From Photorhabdus australis DSM 17609 (GTDB lineage: Bacteria; Pseudomonadota; Gammaproteobacteria; Enterobacterales; Enterobacteriaceae), in assembly GCF_000711895.1 (NCBI RefSeq), contig NZ_JONO01000003.1, positions 124,001 through 188,000 on the forward strand: a DNA stretch of 64,000 bases, written 5' to 3'. Shown piece by piece: positions 9,235 through 18,751 of the stretch. The notes under the pieces are model-generated. The model did not search any database. It had not been told where the DNA came from and worked only from the letters and a program-made list of their open reading frames with translations. The translations under genes and the position numbers were made by a program. Numbering within the stretch: the first letter of the stretch is position 1; each line of letters opens with the position of its first letter.

Positions 9235-12200
9235 TCTCATTATCTCCTTGCGCTTTTAATGCAGCCATTACCGCTTCACCGATGCTTTGGAAAGCTTCAA
9301 AATCTGAATTAACGTTAAGTACGCCAGCACCTAATAAAGGCTCAACGGATAAATTGGTTTTCACAGAAAGTTGTTGTAACCTTCGTATCCAATCTATTTG
9401 AGATAAGGTCATCGCACGTTTTTTTTCTAACCCTGCTTTTTCACAAGCAAGATAAATCTCATCAGGGTCCCAATCTAAAATTTCAGCCAGCAATTGCGCA
9501 CATTTATAATGCGTATCATCCTCTTCCGTCTTCGATAAAGTTTCACTGTTAGCGAAAGTAAAATATTCCTGAATCTTATCTTCATTCTGTTTCGCATTTT
9601 CCAGTAAATCTTGATAGCGATTCAACAGGAAAATTTCATCTAACGACAATGATATTTTTGTTGTTTCATCTATATTTAGTCCAAGCCATCTAGGACTTGT
9701 CAGGCGCAATAGCAATAAATTATTACCTATACTTAACGCACTAATTAATTGAGTGTAAACTAACAATCTATAGGTCAAATCCAGAAAATCTGTTTTAATA
9801 TCTTCCACTTTTTCTGGCGTATTATCTAATACTAGTTTCAGAACTGAATAGACACCGCTTCCTAACCAGCGCAGTTGTAGTGTAACAATATCTCTTGATA
9901 CCCCATATTCACCTGCAATAGCGCTAGATAATAGACTCTCTTGTGCGGTTTTAGCTTGCAGTATGATCTGCACGACGATATTAATTTGATTGTTATCTGG
10001 ACTTATATTCTTCTCATTTAAAATATCTTCAATCTTTTTCCGCAAAGATTCTTCATCTGTTTTTCCCCATATCAATGGAATATCTTTGATTAAACCGTTA
10101 TCCTTATCGAAAACGCCATTTTCATCTGACAGAATACCCCACCAATCTATATTATTTATTTCTTGCCGACTAAAATCAGACTGTTGTAAACGCACATTAT
10201 CAGTAAGACCGTCAGAAATTCCTTTATAAAAGGTTAACATGCCACTTGTTGGCACCACTGGAAGCTGAGTTTTACCTAATAATAAGGAAAGTTTGATCGG
10301 TGTCAGTTTTGTTTTAGTCAACCAAGAAGTCAAAACTTCCATTTGAGCAATAACACTGAGGATGTCATTCTTCTCTCCTAAAGCCGGTATCTTTGCCAGA
10401 TATTCGTTTTTATCCGTTAAAATATCCGCCAGAATCAATCCGTCTTCCGCAGAATAACCAAACAATCGTGGAATTGTTACCAGACGATAAAGTCTGGATA
10501 CGACATCAAGATTACGCACTAATTTGCCAGAAGGAAGCTTCAATGCATTCTCAACAACAGGCGCAATCACTTGAAATGTGGATAAAGAAATCGCTAATCC
10601 AGCACACAATTGTTTAACGGTTTTCGCACCTTCTCCTTGATTCTCTTTATAGTTAAATTCTTTCCCATCCAGAATTAAAGGTTGGTCAAAAAGTTTAGAT
10701 CGATTAAACAGTTGATCAAAAAATGGAATATTATTGCTGACAGCAAATGGTGTAACCTGATATATCCATCCGGCAAACACCTCCGGTAATACTTTATATT
10801 GTGTCGATAAATGGCGGAATAGACCTAATGCTCTCAATGTATTATTAGAGATAGTCAGATCAGTATTTTTAGTTTCAGCTTTTATTGCTGAAACTATTAA
10901 TAAATCAAGCTGATGATAAGGTAACGCTAACCACCGCTGTAAACGAATAAAGCGGTTCATTCGATCATAACGAAAATTAGAAACTGCATCTATTTCGCGT
11001 CCATTATCCATTCTCACAATACTTAATGCATCTAACTGACCCGCATTGATATAAACACCACCATAATGATAAGGTGCTGGAAAGTGTTCTGATGTTTGGC
11101 CACTATCGAAAATAGGGTTAGAAAATACCACATTTGGCGAGACTAAAGGCCGAAAATCACCACTACTAAATAAGTGTTCGAGATCTGTCACTTTTGATCC
11201 TGTTTGTTGACCAAAAGACAGAACCCCTTTTAATTTCACACTGTCATCCGCAGAAATACCATAATTATCCTGGAAAAATTGTTCTGCTTCTGGCAATAAT
11301 TTTGATTGTTCAGTGCCTTGTTTAGCAATAGCAAAACGGTAAGTCATGGTCAGGAAATTAACGCCTTCAATATCTACCGAAGTATTATTTGTGTTCTCTT
11401 TGGGTACCGCAGCATAAACTGTCATTTCACCAAAGAAAGGACCATTATCTAAATTACTAATTTCACTATTATCGCTTTCTACATAAGTTAACTTTAATTT
11501 CCTGCTGAATGGTGATGCATTATTAAATGGTTCCATCCTCGCTTTTACGCGATGATAGGTCAGAATATTTTCACCACGAAGTTTAATTTTTATCGTCTCT
11601 TTTGCTTTATTTTCACAAGTAATAACAATCTCATCATAGGCTTTATCAACATTATCACTTAACGATGTCGGACCAGTGACATTACCATCAGCGAGAATAA
11701 TATAAGCATGTTTTGAAATATCACGCTCAGGAAATACTTCTGTTGTACTTGTACTAAAATAACTCTTAATAAGTTGTTCACGTGATAAAAAGTTTTGCAC
11801 AAATGGACTTTTCTCTGCCAGTAAAGTCATTTGTTCTTTACTTAATTGAGTATAAGCAAATAAAACCTGATCACATTTTTCAGCTGAAATATGCCAGGGA
11901 AATTGCTGATCCACTTGCTGAATAATTGTACCTAATTCAGTCTCTTTTTCGGTTAAACCTTTATTGATCTGTTGAGACGGCAAATTATAAGGTAATATAA
12001 AGGGAAATCGGGTCTCGCCTAAAACCTGATTAACCGATTTTTCCGCCTGTCCTGTCTGATCAATATATTCTCTGGCACTTTTCGACAAAACATCATTCAC
12101 AATAGATATTGCCGTGATTTCTTTATAAAGATTATCACTATTAAGTAATAGCTCAGGAATATCAGCACGCCTTTTCTCCAACCCCACGGCATTATTAGAG

Positions 12201-12754
12201 CCATCTAACTCTATTTGTTGTACAAATTTATAAAGATCAAGCAGGTAATTTACCGGGCTATCAAGGGCCTCAATAGCATTTGGCTGGCAGAAATTATCCC
12301 ATGGCTCCGGAAATAAGTTGCTGTAATCAGGTAATTTTTCTTTTTCCTCTGGATTATTATTGCTATAAGAAAAATATCTTGCCTGATGGTTCGCTTTCTC
12401 TAATATTGCACCATCGTAATCTCTCAGTTGTTTTTGCCGATAACTTTGTACTAATTGATTCGCCGCACTCACAGCTTTATCAAAAATAACCTCAGCATGG
12501 CCTGATAGAGATTCATTATGGCGTTTAATAAATCTCTGCTTTGATACTTCAACAATATCAAAAATTGAGTGATATCCCAGACGCTGGAGTGTATTTACCA
12601 ATGTGGCTGTAGCGCTATTTTTTTGCTGTACTGAATTTAACAACATATAACTTGATGGTGATTTTGGTAATTTTACCTCTGCCACCGCAGTTAATAATGG
12701 CGATACTTTTGTTATATCCTGTTTTTCACGAGAAATGCTTTTATATTTATCCAT
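9227..12754 (-). CDS. Tc toxin A subunit, N-terminal part (YenA1-like)
   Basis: This 1175-residue protein is the N-terminal half of a split TcA. The N-terminal region with LQRLGYHSIFDIVEVSKQRF (about residues 57-76) and the following alpha-helical stretch match the SpvA/VRP1-type start of TcA proteins. The middle contains receptor-binding-like insertions (residues ~345-475) and the family block RMNRFIRLQRWLALPYHQLDLLI near residue 610. It has no signal peptide. It lies between the upstream chitinase (96-base gap) and TcA part 2 (8-base overlap). YenA1 of Y. entomophaga is of similar length and occupies the same place. The TcA assembly would need a TcB-TcC cocoon encoded elsewhere. Confidence 0.94.
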   Translation of the reverse strand: MDKYKSISREKQDITKVSPLLTAVAEVKLPKSPSSYMLLNSVQQKNSATATLVNTLQRLGYHSIFDIVEVSKQRFIKRHNESLSGHAEVIFDKAVSAANQLVQSYRQKQLRDYDGAILEKANHQARYFSYSNNNPEEKEKLPDYSNLFPEPWDNFCQPNAIEALDSPVNYLLDLYKFVQQIELDGSNNAVGLEKRRADIPELLLNSDNLYKEITAISIVNDVLSKSAREYIDQTGQAEKSVNQVLGETRFPFILPYNLPSQQINKGLTEKETELGTIIQQVDQQFPWHISAEKCDQVLFAYTQLSKEQMTLLAEKSPFVQNFLSREQLIKSYFSTSTTEVFPERDISKHAYIILADGNVTGPTSLSDNVDKAYDEIVITCENKAKETIKIKLRGENILTYHRVKARMEPFNNASPFSRKLKLTYVESDNSEISNLDNGPFFGEMTVYAAVPKENTNNTSVDIEGVNFLTMTYRFAIAKQGTEQSKLLPEAEQFFQDNYGISADDSVKLKGVLSFGQQTGSKVTDLEHLFSSGDFRPLVSPNVVFSNPIFDSGQTSEHFPAPYHYGGVYINAGQLDALSIVRMDNGREIDAVSNFRYDRMNRFIRLQRWLALPYHQLDLLIVSAIKAETKNTDLTISNNTLRALGLFRHLSTQYKVLPEVFAGWIYQVTPFAVSNNIPFFDQLFNRSKLFDQPLILDGKEFNYKENQGEGAKTVKQLCAGLAISLSTFQVIAPVVENALKLPSGKLVRNLDVVSRLYRLVTIPRLFGYSAEDGLILADILTDKNEYLAKIPALGEKNDILSVIAQMEVLTSWLTKTKLTPIKLSLLLGKTQLPVVPTSGMLTFYKGISDGLTDNVRLQQSDFSRQEINNIDWWGILSDENGVFDKDNGLIKDIPLIWGKTDEESLRKKIEDILNEKNISPDNNQINIVVQIILQAKTAQESLLSSAIAGEYGVSRDIVTLQLRWLGSGVYSVLKLVLDNTPEKVEDIKTDFLDLTYRLLVYTQLISALSIGNNLLLLRLTSPRWLGLNIDETTKISLSLDEIFLLNRYQDLLENAKQNEDKIQEYFTFANSETLSKTEEDDTHYKCAQLLAEILDWDPDEIYLACEKAGLEKKRAMTLSQIDWIRRLQQLSVKTNLSVEPLLGAGVLNVNSDFEAFQSIGEAVMAALKAQGDNENV

Positions 12755-12850
12755 TGTATTATTCCCAACCTAATTAATCGGAAACACCTGAACAGAGCAG
12801 TTATAGAAACTATAACCACTTTAAGTAGTGAGATCTTTTAAAGCATAAAT

Positions 12851-14494
12851 TCACTTTAATTTACACGCTTCACACTGCTTCTCTTTAGGTTTATCGTAAG
12901 AAGGAAGCTCACCTTCGAAATAAAACGGCTCCATTTCTATGACTGTTTTTATTGCTTTACGACCTAATCCTTCATGAGCAGCATTTGTTAATAAGCCATT
13001 ATCCTGATCTCCGGACCAAATGAATAAACCACCAAGTCCTTTTTCTTTAACGTAGCGACCTTTTTCTCTGACTGAACGAGGCGTATCTAATGACATAAAC
13101 ACTTTAAGATCTTTGTTGTAAAGATAATCGGCTTTCGCAACCGGATCATGAATAACTGAAAATCCATTGCGGCCTATTTGATTTTCATAGTCAACATAGT
13201 TATAGATAATATCTGTCCATTCAGTTACGCTGTATTCGAAACTCCCTACCGTGGATGTTCCATCAGTATATTTTCCAACAAGTTGTTCATTATCTTTGCT
13301 CTCTAACTCCGCAGTTCTGGCATTACGCGTATAACCAGAATAACCGATATAGATAAATTTTTTATTAATACCTAAAGAGATAAGATAATTCACTGCATCA
13401 TCGATTGAATATTTAGAATATTGGTCATCCTTATCGCGATAAAGATTGGTATGATGAGAAAGTTTTCCATCGCCTAATGTAAAGAAATCATAAGTCATTA
13501 AGTTGATTTCATTGACACCGGCAGCGATCAATTCTGGAATATGGGCTGCTTCCATTTTTGCTATATCAGCAGAAGCTGCAATACTAATTCCTTTCAAATT
13601 ACTGATATCTGCTTTTTTTAAATCCTTAATAAGCTCAGCAAAATACTTATAATCATCTTTATCAAATTGATTACCTTCTCCCGCAGAACCGGGATATTCC
13701 CAATCAAGATCAATATGAGTTAGCATGGGAAATCTGGTGTATAAATCTTTAACCCCCTCAACAAACCGTTGGCGCAGCTTCTCATCACGACAAACTTTAT
13801 AAAAAGCCCCACTCATTGACCAACCACCAACACTGACAGCAATTTCCAGATCTGGATTTTCTGCCTTGAGTAAACGTAAACCGCCTAATACTCCCTGTGC
13901 TTTAGCTTGCTCATATAAATCCCAAACATCACCCTTCCACCCAGTAAAGCCACAATTAAGATAAGCGGCAACATCAGCCCAGGGATCAATTGGAATAGGT
14001 TTGCCTTCGTGATTCTCAAGAATATCTTGTTCGGCTTTCCCCATTTTCCATCCATTTTCACCCGCAGCCGCAATGATAGTTGCTTTCTTCTCCCCGGGAT
14101 CACCAATAATACCAGCAAAGCTGAAGACAATTCTTTTAAACGGCTTTCCTTGTTCTTTATCGCCTTTAAAGCGCATTAAATCAGCACTTCTGCCACCATT
14201 CTTTTTAAAATCATCTTCGCTTGCTGTGTCAACCAAACGCGCATCATAGATTGACCAATCAGATAAATAACAGAAAACACCAAAATCATCGTTCTCGTCA
14301 TAAGTATTGAAAACTGTTTTAGCAAGCCTTGTTGGTGTATACGATAATGCGTTATCAACGCTTTTAGGATCAAACTTATTTAGATCATAAGTTTTTTGCG
14401 CAGCGCCCTCACCCATAAGTTCGCTACCATTCTTATAGCCAGGATCAGTTTTATAGACTAATTGGCTATCTGCTTTTGGTTCATTTTCATTCAT
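12851..14494 (-). CDS. GH18 chitinase, Yen-Tc Chi1-like (547 aa)
   Basis: Family 18 chitinase with SVGGWSMSG at residues 221-229 and the catalytic DLDWEYP at 262-268 (Glu266 as proton donor). It lacks the N-terminal extension of the other chitinase and has no signal peptide. The frame is open from 14533, but the ATG at 14494 (MNENEPKADS) has GGAG six bases upstream and is chosen. It is the first gene of the toxin cluster, where Chi1 lies in Yen-Tc. Both chitinases there co-assemble with the split TcA; that this happens here is inferred from the shared layout. The C-terminus KEKQCEACKLK carries two Cys residues of unknown role. Confidence 0.93.
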   Translation of the reverse strand: MNENEPKADSQLVYKTDPGYKNGSELMGEGAAQKTYDLNKFDPKSVDNALSYTPTRLAKTVFNTYDENDDFGVFCYLSDWSIYDARLVDTASEDDFKKNGGRSADLMRFKGDKEQGKPFKRIVFSFAGIIGDPGEKKATIIAAAGENGWKMGKAEQDILENHEGKPIPIDPWADVAAYLNCGFTGWKGDVWDLYEQAKAQGVLGGLRLLKAENPDLEIAVSVGGWSMSGAFYKVCRDEKLRQRFVEGVKDLYTRFPMLTHIDLDWEYPGSAGEGNQFDKDDYKYFAELIKDLKKADISNLKGISIAASADIAKMEAAHIPELIAAGVNEINLMTYDFFTLGDGKLSHHTNLYRDKDDQYSKYSIDDAVNYLISLGINKKFIYIGYSGYTRNARTAELESKDNEQLVGKYTDGTSTVGSFEYSVTEWTDIIYNYVDYENQIGRNGFSVIHDPVAKADYLYNKDLKVFMSLDTPRSVREKGRYVKEKGLGGLFIWSGDQDNGLLTNAAHEGLGRKAIKTVIEMEPFYFEGELPSYDKPKEKQCEACKLK

Positions 14495-15064
14495 ACTTGA
14501 CTCCACTAACAGTACAATTGGTTTAACTATCAAAGAATTAAATTATGGCAACCTATGCCAGCATTGAGTAGAGATTTATAAGTATTCAGATTAAAGAAAT
14601 TTCCCCCTGGCATACTTATAACATATTGAATATAAAGGATTACATAGCTTATCTTTATAAGGATTTAAATTTTAAATAACACAATATATTAGAGCCATGG
14701 AATATTACTTCTCACCGTAACATCTGTTAAACCTCTTTTTTTCATACGCAGGAATAAAAATTAATTATCTATTCTCATCTTCTGCCTATTGACCAAAGAA
14801 AAATCCAACTAATCATGCTGCATAACCCAGATTTACTAAAGTTAAATCCTGTTTTCTATGGAAGGGAATTTATATATGTAATAATATTAAATATGTATCA
14901 TAATGATATTTTAAAATAAAAATGTCAGTTATTTATAACAGTAAAAAAATTATTTTATAAAAATTAATACAATTAAATACCTTCTATTACCCGATAGTAT
15001 CTTTAAGATCAAATTCTTAATAAAATTTTAATTTTCCTGAAATATATATTTATAATATACAATT

Positions 15065-15083
15065 AAAAATGATAAGCATTCTC
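15065..15083. promoter_or_regulatory. Fur-box-like sequence
   Basis: AAAAATGATAAGCATTCTC matches 15 of 19 positions of the Fur consensus GATAATGATAATCATTATC by eye. A TATAAT sits just to its right at 15085-15090. No gene starts close by on either strand: the chitinase start is about 570 bases left and the trp leader about 360 right. Confidence 0.35.
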
Positions 15084-15158
15084 TTATAATACCAAGCCTA
15101 CGGAATAAAAGATCGTGTTCTGATAACCCATTCCCCTTACTCAACGAGCCTGCAAAAA

Positions 15159-15228
15159 TATACTCTTCATCTTTCCAGTTGCTGCTCACTTGCCTCGGCG
15201 CTGCAACCTGCAATCTATCAGGTATATA
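15159..15228 (+). repeat. Degenerate short ERIC derivative
   Basis: TATACTCTTCATCTTTCCAG ... GCAACCTGCAATCTATCAGGTATATA keeps both ERIC ends but lacks the central CCCCAGTCAC / CTCCTGGGG core. It resembles the better preserved short copy at 28428-28509. Confidence 0.6.
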
Positions 15229-15351
15229 CTCAAGACATTTCAAAGTGCATGTTTGAAAACGATTATGTTGTTGAATTTAAATGTTTTTATGTCTGACGGC
15301 TCAAGCATCTTGAAGTTCATTCGGTATATAACAATATTTTTTCATCTCCCC

Positions 15352-15391
15352 TTGACATATCAACATCGTTCCAGTTTACTAGTACGCAAGT
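15352..15391 (+). promoter_or_regulatory. trp promoter with TrpR operator
   Basis: A -35 box TTGACA (15352-15357), a 17-base spacer and a -10 box TTTACT (15375-15380) are followed by AGTACGCAAG. The stretch ACTAGTACGCAAG (15378-15390) is identical to the downstream half of the E. coli trp operator, so tryptophan-bound TrpR should cover the -10 box. Confidence 0.85.
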
Positions 15392-15441
15392 TAAGGCAAG
15401 GTTGTCTTATATATTATCTCAATACTAAAGAGGCACTGAAA

Positions 15442-15489
15442 ATGACTGTATTTATGATGTCTATCCGTTGGTGGCACTACTTCCCATGA
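15442..15489 (+). CDS. trpL: trp operon leader peptide
   Basis: A 15-residue open frame, MTVFMMSIRWWHYFP, lies about 50 bases downstream of the trp promoter, with AGAGG before its ATG. The adjacent Trp-Trp codons are the sensor of the attenuation switch. Ribosome stalling there when charged tRNA-Trp is scarce should favour the antiterminator over the hairpin at 15534-15559. The rest of the peptide differs from the E. coli leader, as usual for this poorly conserved sequence. Confidence 0.88.
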   Translation: MTVFMMSIRWWHYFP

Positions 15490-15533
15490 AGGGCGGTATG
15501 GTCACGCACATAAATCAATAGTGCCAAACTACC

Positions 15534-15559
15534 AAAACCCGCCACAAGGCGGGTTTTTT
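15534..15559 (+). terminator. trp attenuator (3:4 hairpin)
   Basis: AACCCGCC - ACAA - GGCGGGTT followed by six T forms a strong intrinsic terminator between trpL and trpE. The preceding GTGCCAAACTACC can pair partly with GGTATGGTCACGCAC just after trpL, giving a plausible 2:3 antiterminator. Confidence 0.88.
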
Positions 15560-15589
15560 GTATATGTAATTCATTATCAGGACAAAGAA

Positions 15590-17158
15590 ATGACGGATAA
15601 ACAACCAAAACTAATCATCATTGAGCAGGAAACCGCTTATCAACCCGATCCTGCGCAACTATTCAATCAACTCTGCGGTGAGCGTCCGGCAACGTTATTG
15701 CTGGAATCTGCGGAAATTAATAGCAAAAAAAGCCTGAAAAGCCTACTCATCATCGACAGTGCCTTGCGTGTCAGTGCAAACGGTAATACGGTCACTTTTG
15801 ATGCCCTGACAGAAAATGGTCGAAATTTATTACCTTTTCTCGCCAAAAAATTGACTAAAAACGTTAAAACCGAAATTAAACACGATTCTCTTCAACTGAT
15901 TTTCCCTGAGACTAACCACGATATGATGGATGAAGATAATCGATTGAAGGCTCTATCAGTATTTGATGCATTACGTGCCCTGCTTTCTCTGATGGAAGTG
16001 CCACAACAATACAACGCAGAAGCGGTATTCGTTGGCGGTCTTTTTTCTTACGATCTGGTGGCCGGATTCGAACCGTTACCCAAAGTAAAAACGGTTCAAC
16101 GCTGTCCTGATTTTTGCTTTTACCTGGCAGAAACTTTACTGGTGATCAACCACCAAAATAAAAATACCCGCCTGCAAATCAGTCTTTTTAGTGATTCTCA
16201 GGAAGAAAATCAACGCCTTAAACAACGGCTGAAAACACTGACAGAACTACTTACCGAACCCGCTCAACCCATCAAACAAATCGCTGTACCTGCAATGAAA
16301 GTTTCGTGTAATCAGGACGACAAAACATATGCAGAAATAGTCGCACGATTACAACAAGCTATCCATCAAGGCGATATTTTTCAGGTAGTTCCTTCACGAC
16401 GCTTTTCTCTGCCCTGTCCAGCACCACTTAATGCTTATCAAAAACTTAAACATCGTAATCCAAGCCCTTACATGTTTTTCATGCAGGACAAAGACTTTTG
16501 CCTGTTTGGTGCTTCTCCTGAAAGCGCGCTTAAATATGATGCATCCAACCGCCAGATTGAAATTTATCCTATTGCTGGCACACGTCCTCGTGGACGCAAC
16601 GCTGCCGGAGAATTAGATGCAGATCTGGACTGCCGGACAGAACTTGAAATGCGTACAGATCATAAAGAATTAGCTGAGCATTTGATGCTGGTTGATTTGG
16701 CCCGCAATGATTTAGCCCGTATTTGTGAACCCGGCAGCCGCTATGTCGCCGACCTGACAAAAGTGGATCGCTATTCCTTTGTTATGCATATGGTTTCCCG
16801 CGTCGTGGGAACACTACGCCATGACCTGGATATTTTTCATGCTTATCAAGCTTGCATGAATATGGGAACGCTTACCGGTGCACCAAAAGTACGAGCCATG
16901 CAACTTATTGCCGATTATGAAAATGAACGTCGGGGCAGCTATGGCGGCGCTGTCGGCTATTTCACCAGCAAAGGTGATATGGATACTTGTATCGTTATCC
17001 GTTCTGCCTACGTGGAAGACGGCATAGCGACAGTGCAAGCTGGCGCGGGTGTAGTGCTGGATTCGGTACCTTTAGCAGAAGCTGAAGAGACTCGCAATAA
17101 AGCAAGAGCCGTCATCCGTGCAATTACTGAAGCTCATCAGGCAGAGGAGATTTTCTGA
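15590..17158 (+). CDS. trpE: Anthranilate synthase component I
   Basis: The 522-residue TrpE aminates chorismate to anthranilate using ammonia delivered by TrpG, the first step of tryptophan synthesis. The chorismate-binding domain shows [12 protein letters not shown], the [19 protein letters not shown] block and [13 protein letters not shown]. The N-terminal LLLESAE near residues 34-40 is the usual tryptophan feedback site. An in-frame GTG at 15521 is too early because translation from it would cross the attenuator; ATG at 15590 has AGGA upstream. The stop overlaps the trpG start (TGATG), so the two subunits should be coupled. Confidence 0.97.
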   Translation: MTDKQPKLIIIEQETAYQPDPAQLFNQLCGERPATLLLESAEINSKKSLKSLLIIDSALRVSANGNTVTFDALTENGRNLLPFLAKKLTKNVKTEIKHDSLQLIFPETNHDMMDEDNRLKALSVFDALRALLSLMEVPQQYNAEAVFVGGLFSYDLVAGFEPLPKVKTVQRCPDFCFYLAETLLVINHQNKNTRLQISLFSDSQEENQRLKQRLKTLTELLTEPAQPIKQIAVPAMKVSCNQDDKTYAEIVARLQQAIHQGDIFQVVPSRRFSLPCPAPLNAYQKLKHRNPSPYMFFMQDKDFCLFGASPESALKYDASNRQIEIYPIAGTRPRGRNAAGELDADLDCRTELEMRTDHKELAEHLMLVDLARNDLARICEPGSRYVADLTKVDRYSFVMHMVSRVVGTLRHDLDIFHAYQACMNMGTLTGAPKVRAMQLIADYENERRGSYGGAVGYFTSKGDMDTCIVIRSAYVEDGIATVQAGAGVVLDSVPLAEAEETRNKARAVIRAITEAHQAEEIF

Positions 17159-17736
17159 TGGCAAATATTCTTCTGCTCGATAACGTGGATTCATTTACCT
17201 ATAACCTGGTCGATCAATTACGCAGCAATAATCATCGGGTTGTTATCTATCGTAATACCGTTGCAACCGAAATCATTATGGAACAGTTCAGAATACTGCC
17301 ATCTCCGTTACTGATACTGTCACCAGGACCTGGTAAACCCTCTGATGCGGGCTGCATGCCTCAGTTACTCCAGCAAATAATCGGCAAAATTCCCGTGGTT
17401 GGTATCTGCCTTGGACATCAGGCAATTATTGAAGCATATGGCGGAGAGATTTGCGTCGCTGATGAAATCCTGCACGGCAAAGCCTCTCTGGCAGAACATG
17501 ATAATCAGGCTATGTTCACTAATCTGGAAAATCCTTTGCCCGTTGCCCGTTATCACTCTCTGACGGGTAGCAAAATTCCATCTGAACTGACCATTTCAGC
17601 CCGTTGTGGCAACACCATTATGGCTGTTCGCCACGACAAACATAAGGTTTGTGGATTTCAGTTCCATCCAGAATCTATTCTCACAACACATGGGGCCAGA
17701 TTACTTGAACAAACTCTGACCTGGGCGCTGAATTAA
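17158..17736 (+). CDS. trpG: Anthranilate synthase component II (glutamine amidotransferase)
   Basis: This 192-residue class I glutamine amidotransferase supplies ammonia to TrpE. Visible are the N-terminal [20 protein letters not shown], the oxyanion strand [12 protein letters not shown], the nucleophile in GICLGHQAI (Cys near residue 84) and the catalytic His-Glu in FQFHPESI. Unlike E. coli, where TrpG is fused to TrpD, it is a separate gene here, as in Serratia and relatives. trpD starts eight bases after its stop. Confidence 0.97.
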   Translation: MANILLLDNVDSFTYNLVDQLRSNNHRVVIYRNTVATEIIMEQFRILPSPLLILSPGPGKPSDAGCMPQLLQQIIGKIPVVGICLGHQAIIEAYGGEICVADEILHGKASLAEHDNQAMFTNLENPLPVARYHSLTGSKIPSELTISARCGNTIMAVRHDKHKVCGFQFHPESILTTHGARLLEQTLTWALN

Positions 17737-17744
17737 AAGGGAGG

Positions 17745-18749
17745 ATGAAAATGCAGCCTATTTTCGACAAATTATTCAGTGCGCAGATACTGACACAACA
17801 AGAAAGCAAGCAACTGTTTTCAGCCATAATCCAGGGAGAATTAAGCGAATCACAACTCGCAGCTGTATTGATCAGCATGAAATTACGCGGTGAACAACCA
17901 CAAGAGATTGCCGGCGCAGCTCAGGCGTTATTGGAAAATGCTCTGCCATTTCCACGACCAGACTATGTTTTTTGCGATATTGTTGGAACAGGTGGTGACG
18001 GTACGAACAGTATCAATATATCGACAGCCAGTGCATTTGTCGCAGCAGCTTGTGATATCAAAGTAGCCAAGCATGGCAACCGCAGTGTTTCCAGTCGTTC
18101 AGGTTCATCTGATCTGCTGGCTGCATTTGGTATCGCACTTGATGTCAGTGCAGAATGTGCACGCACCGCTCTGGATGAAATCGGCGTCTGTTTTCTATTT
18201 GCTCCGCAATATCACAGTGGATTCCGCCACGCGATGCCGGTACGTCAACAGCTAAAAACCCGCACTTTATTCAACGTATTAGGTCCTTTGATTAATCCAG
18301 CACGCCCGCCATTGGCATTAATTGGTGTTTACCACCCCAAATTGGTTGAACCCATTGCCCACACCTTGCAAGTTCTGGGCTATCAACGAGCAGCCGTTGT
18401 TCACAGTGGTGGAATGGATGAAGTTGCCCTACATGCACCAACAAAAGTCGCGGAACTTAACGGTGATGAAATCACCTGTTACCAATTAAATGCTGAAGAT
18501 TTTGGTTTACAAAGTCATCCAATAGATGCATTAAGAGGAGGTTCACCGGAAGATAACCGCGAAATGCTGAGTCTATTGTTACAGGGTCGAGGTAAGAAAG
18601 CCCATGCTGATGCCGTTGCCGCTAACGTTGCCCTGTTGATGAAAATTCATGGACAGGAAAATTTACGTCATAACACACAACAAGCTCTTGAAACTATCCA
18701 TAGTGGCCGAGCTTATGAACGAGTCACTGCACTTGCAGCAAGGAGTTAA
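17745..18749 (+). CDS. trpD: Anthranilate phosphoribosyltransferase
   Basis: The 334-residue TrpD joins anthranilate to PRPP. The PRPP-binding loop is [15 protein letters not shown] (near residue 81), followed by [17 protein letters not shown], the anthranilate-binding region and [14 protein letters not shown]. Start may be 17745 or the second ATG at 17751 (MKMQPIF); GGGAGG just upstream permits either. It is the free-standing form, not fused to TrpG, and trpCF follows after two bases. Confidence 0.97.
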   Translation: MKMQPIFDKLFSAQILTQQESKQLFSAIIQGELSESQLAAVLISMKLRGEQPQEIAGAAQALLENALPFPRPDYVFCDIVGTGGDGTNSINISTASAFVAAACDIKVAKHGNRSVSSRSGSSDLLAAFGIALDVSAECARTALDEIGVCFLFAPQYHSGFRHAMPVRQQLKTRTLFNVLGPLINPARPPLALIGVYHPKLVEPIAHTLQVLGYQRAAVVHSGGMDEVALHAPTKVAELNGDEITCYQLNAEDFGLQSHPIDALRGGSPEDNREMLSLLLQGRGKKAHADAVAANVALLMKIHGQENLRHNTQQALETIHSGRAYERVTALAARS

Positions 18750-18751
18750 CA

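Larger units (their letters stand above)
14495..15351. other. AT-rich divergent intergenic region between toxin cluster and trp operon
   Basis: About 850 bases of very AT-rich sequence hold no convincing gene. Both the leftward toxin promoter and sequences upstream of the trp promoter must lie here, but I could not pick out a clear toxin promoter. Recognisable items are a Fur-box-like sequence at 15065-15083 and a degenerate short ERIC derivative at 15159-15228. The AT richness would suit H-NS silencing, which is inference. Confidence 0.6.

Noticed and set aside
15521-15589. GTG start extending trpE by 23 codons
   Set aside because: The extension translates the attenuator hairpin; ATG 15590 has a ribosome binding site and the family N-terminus.
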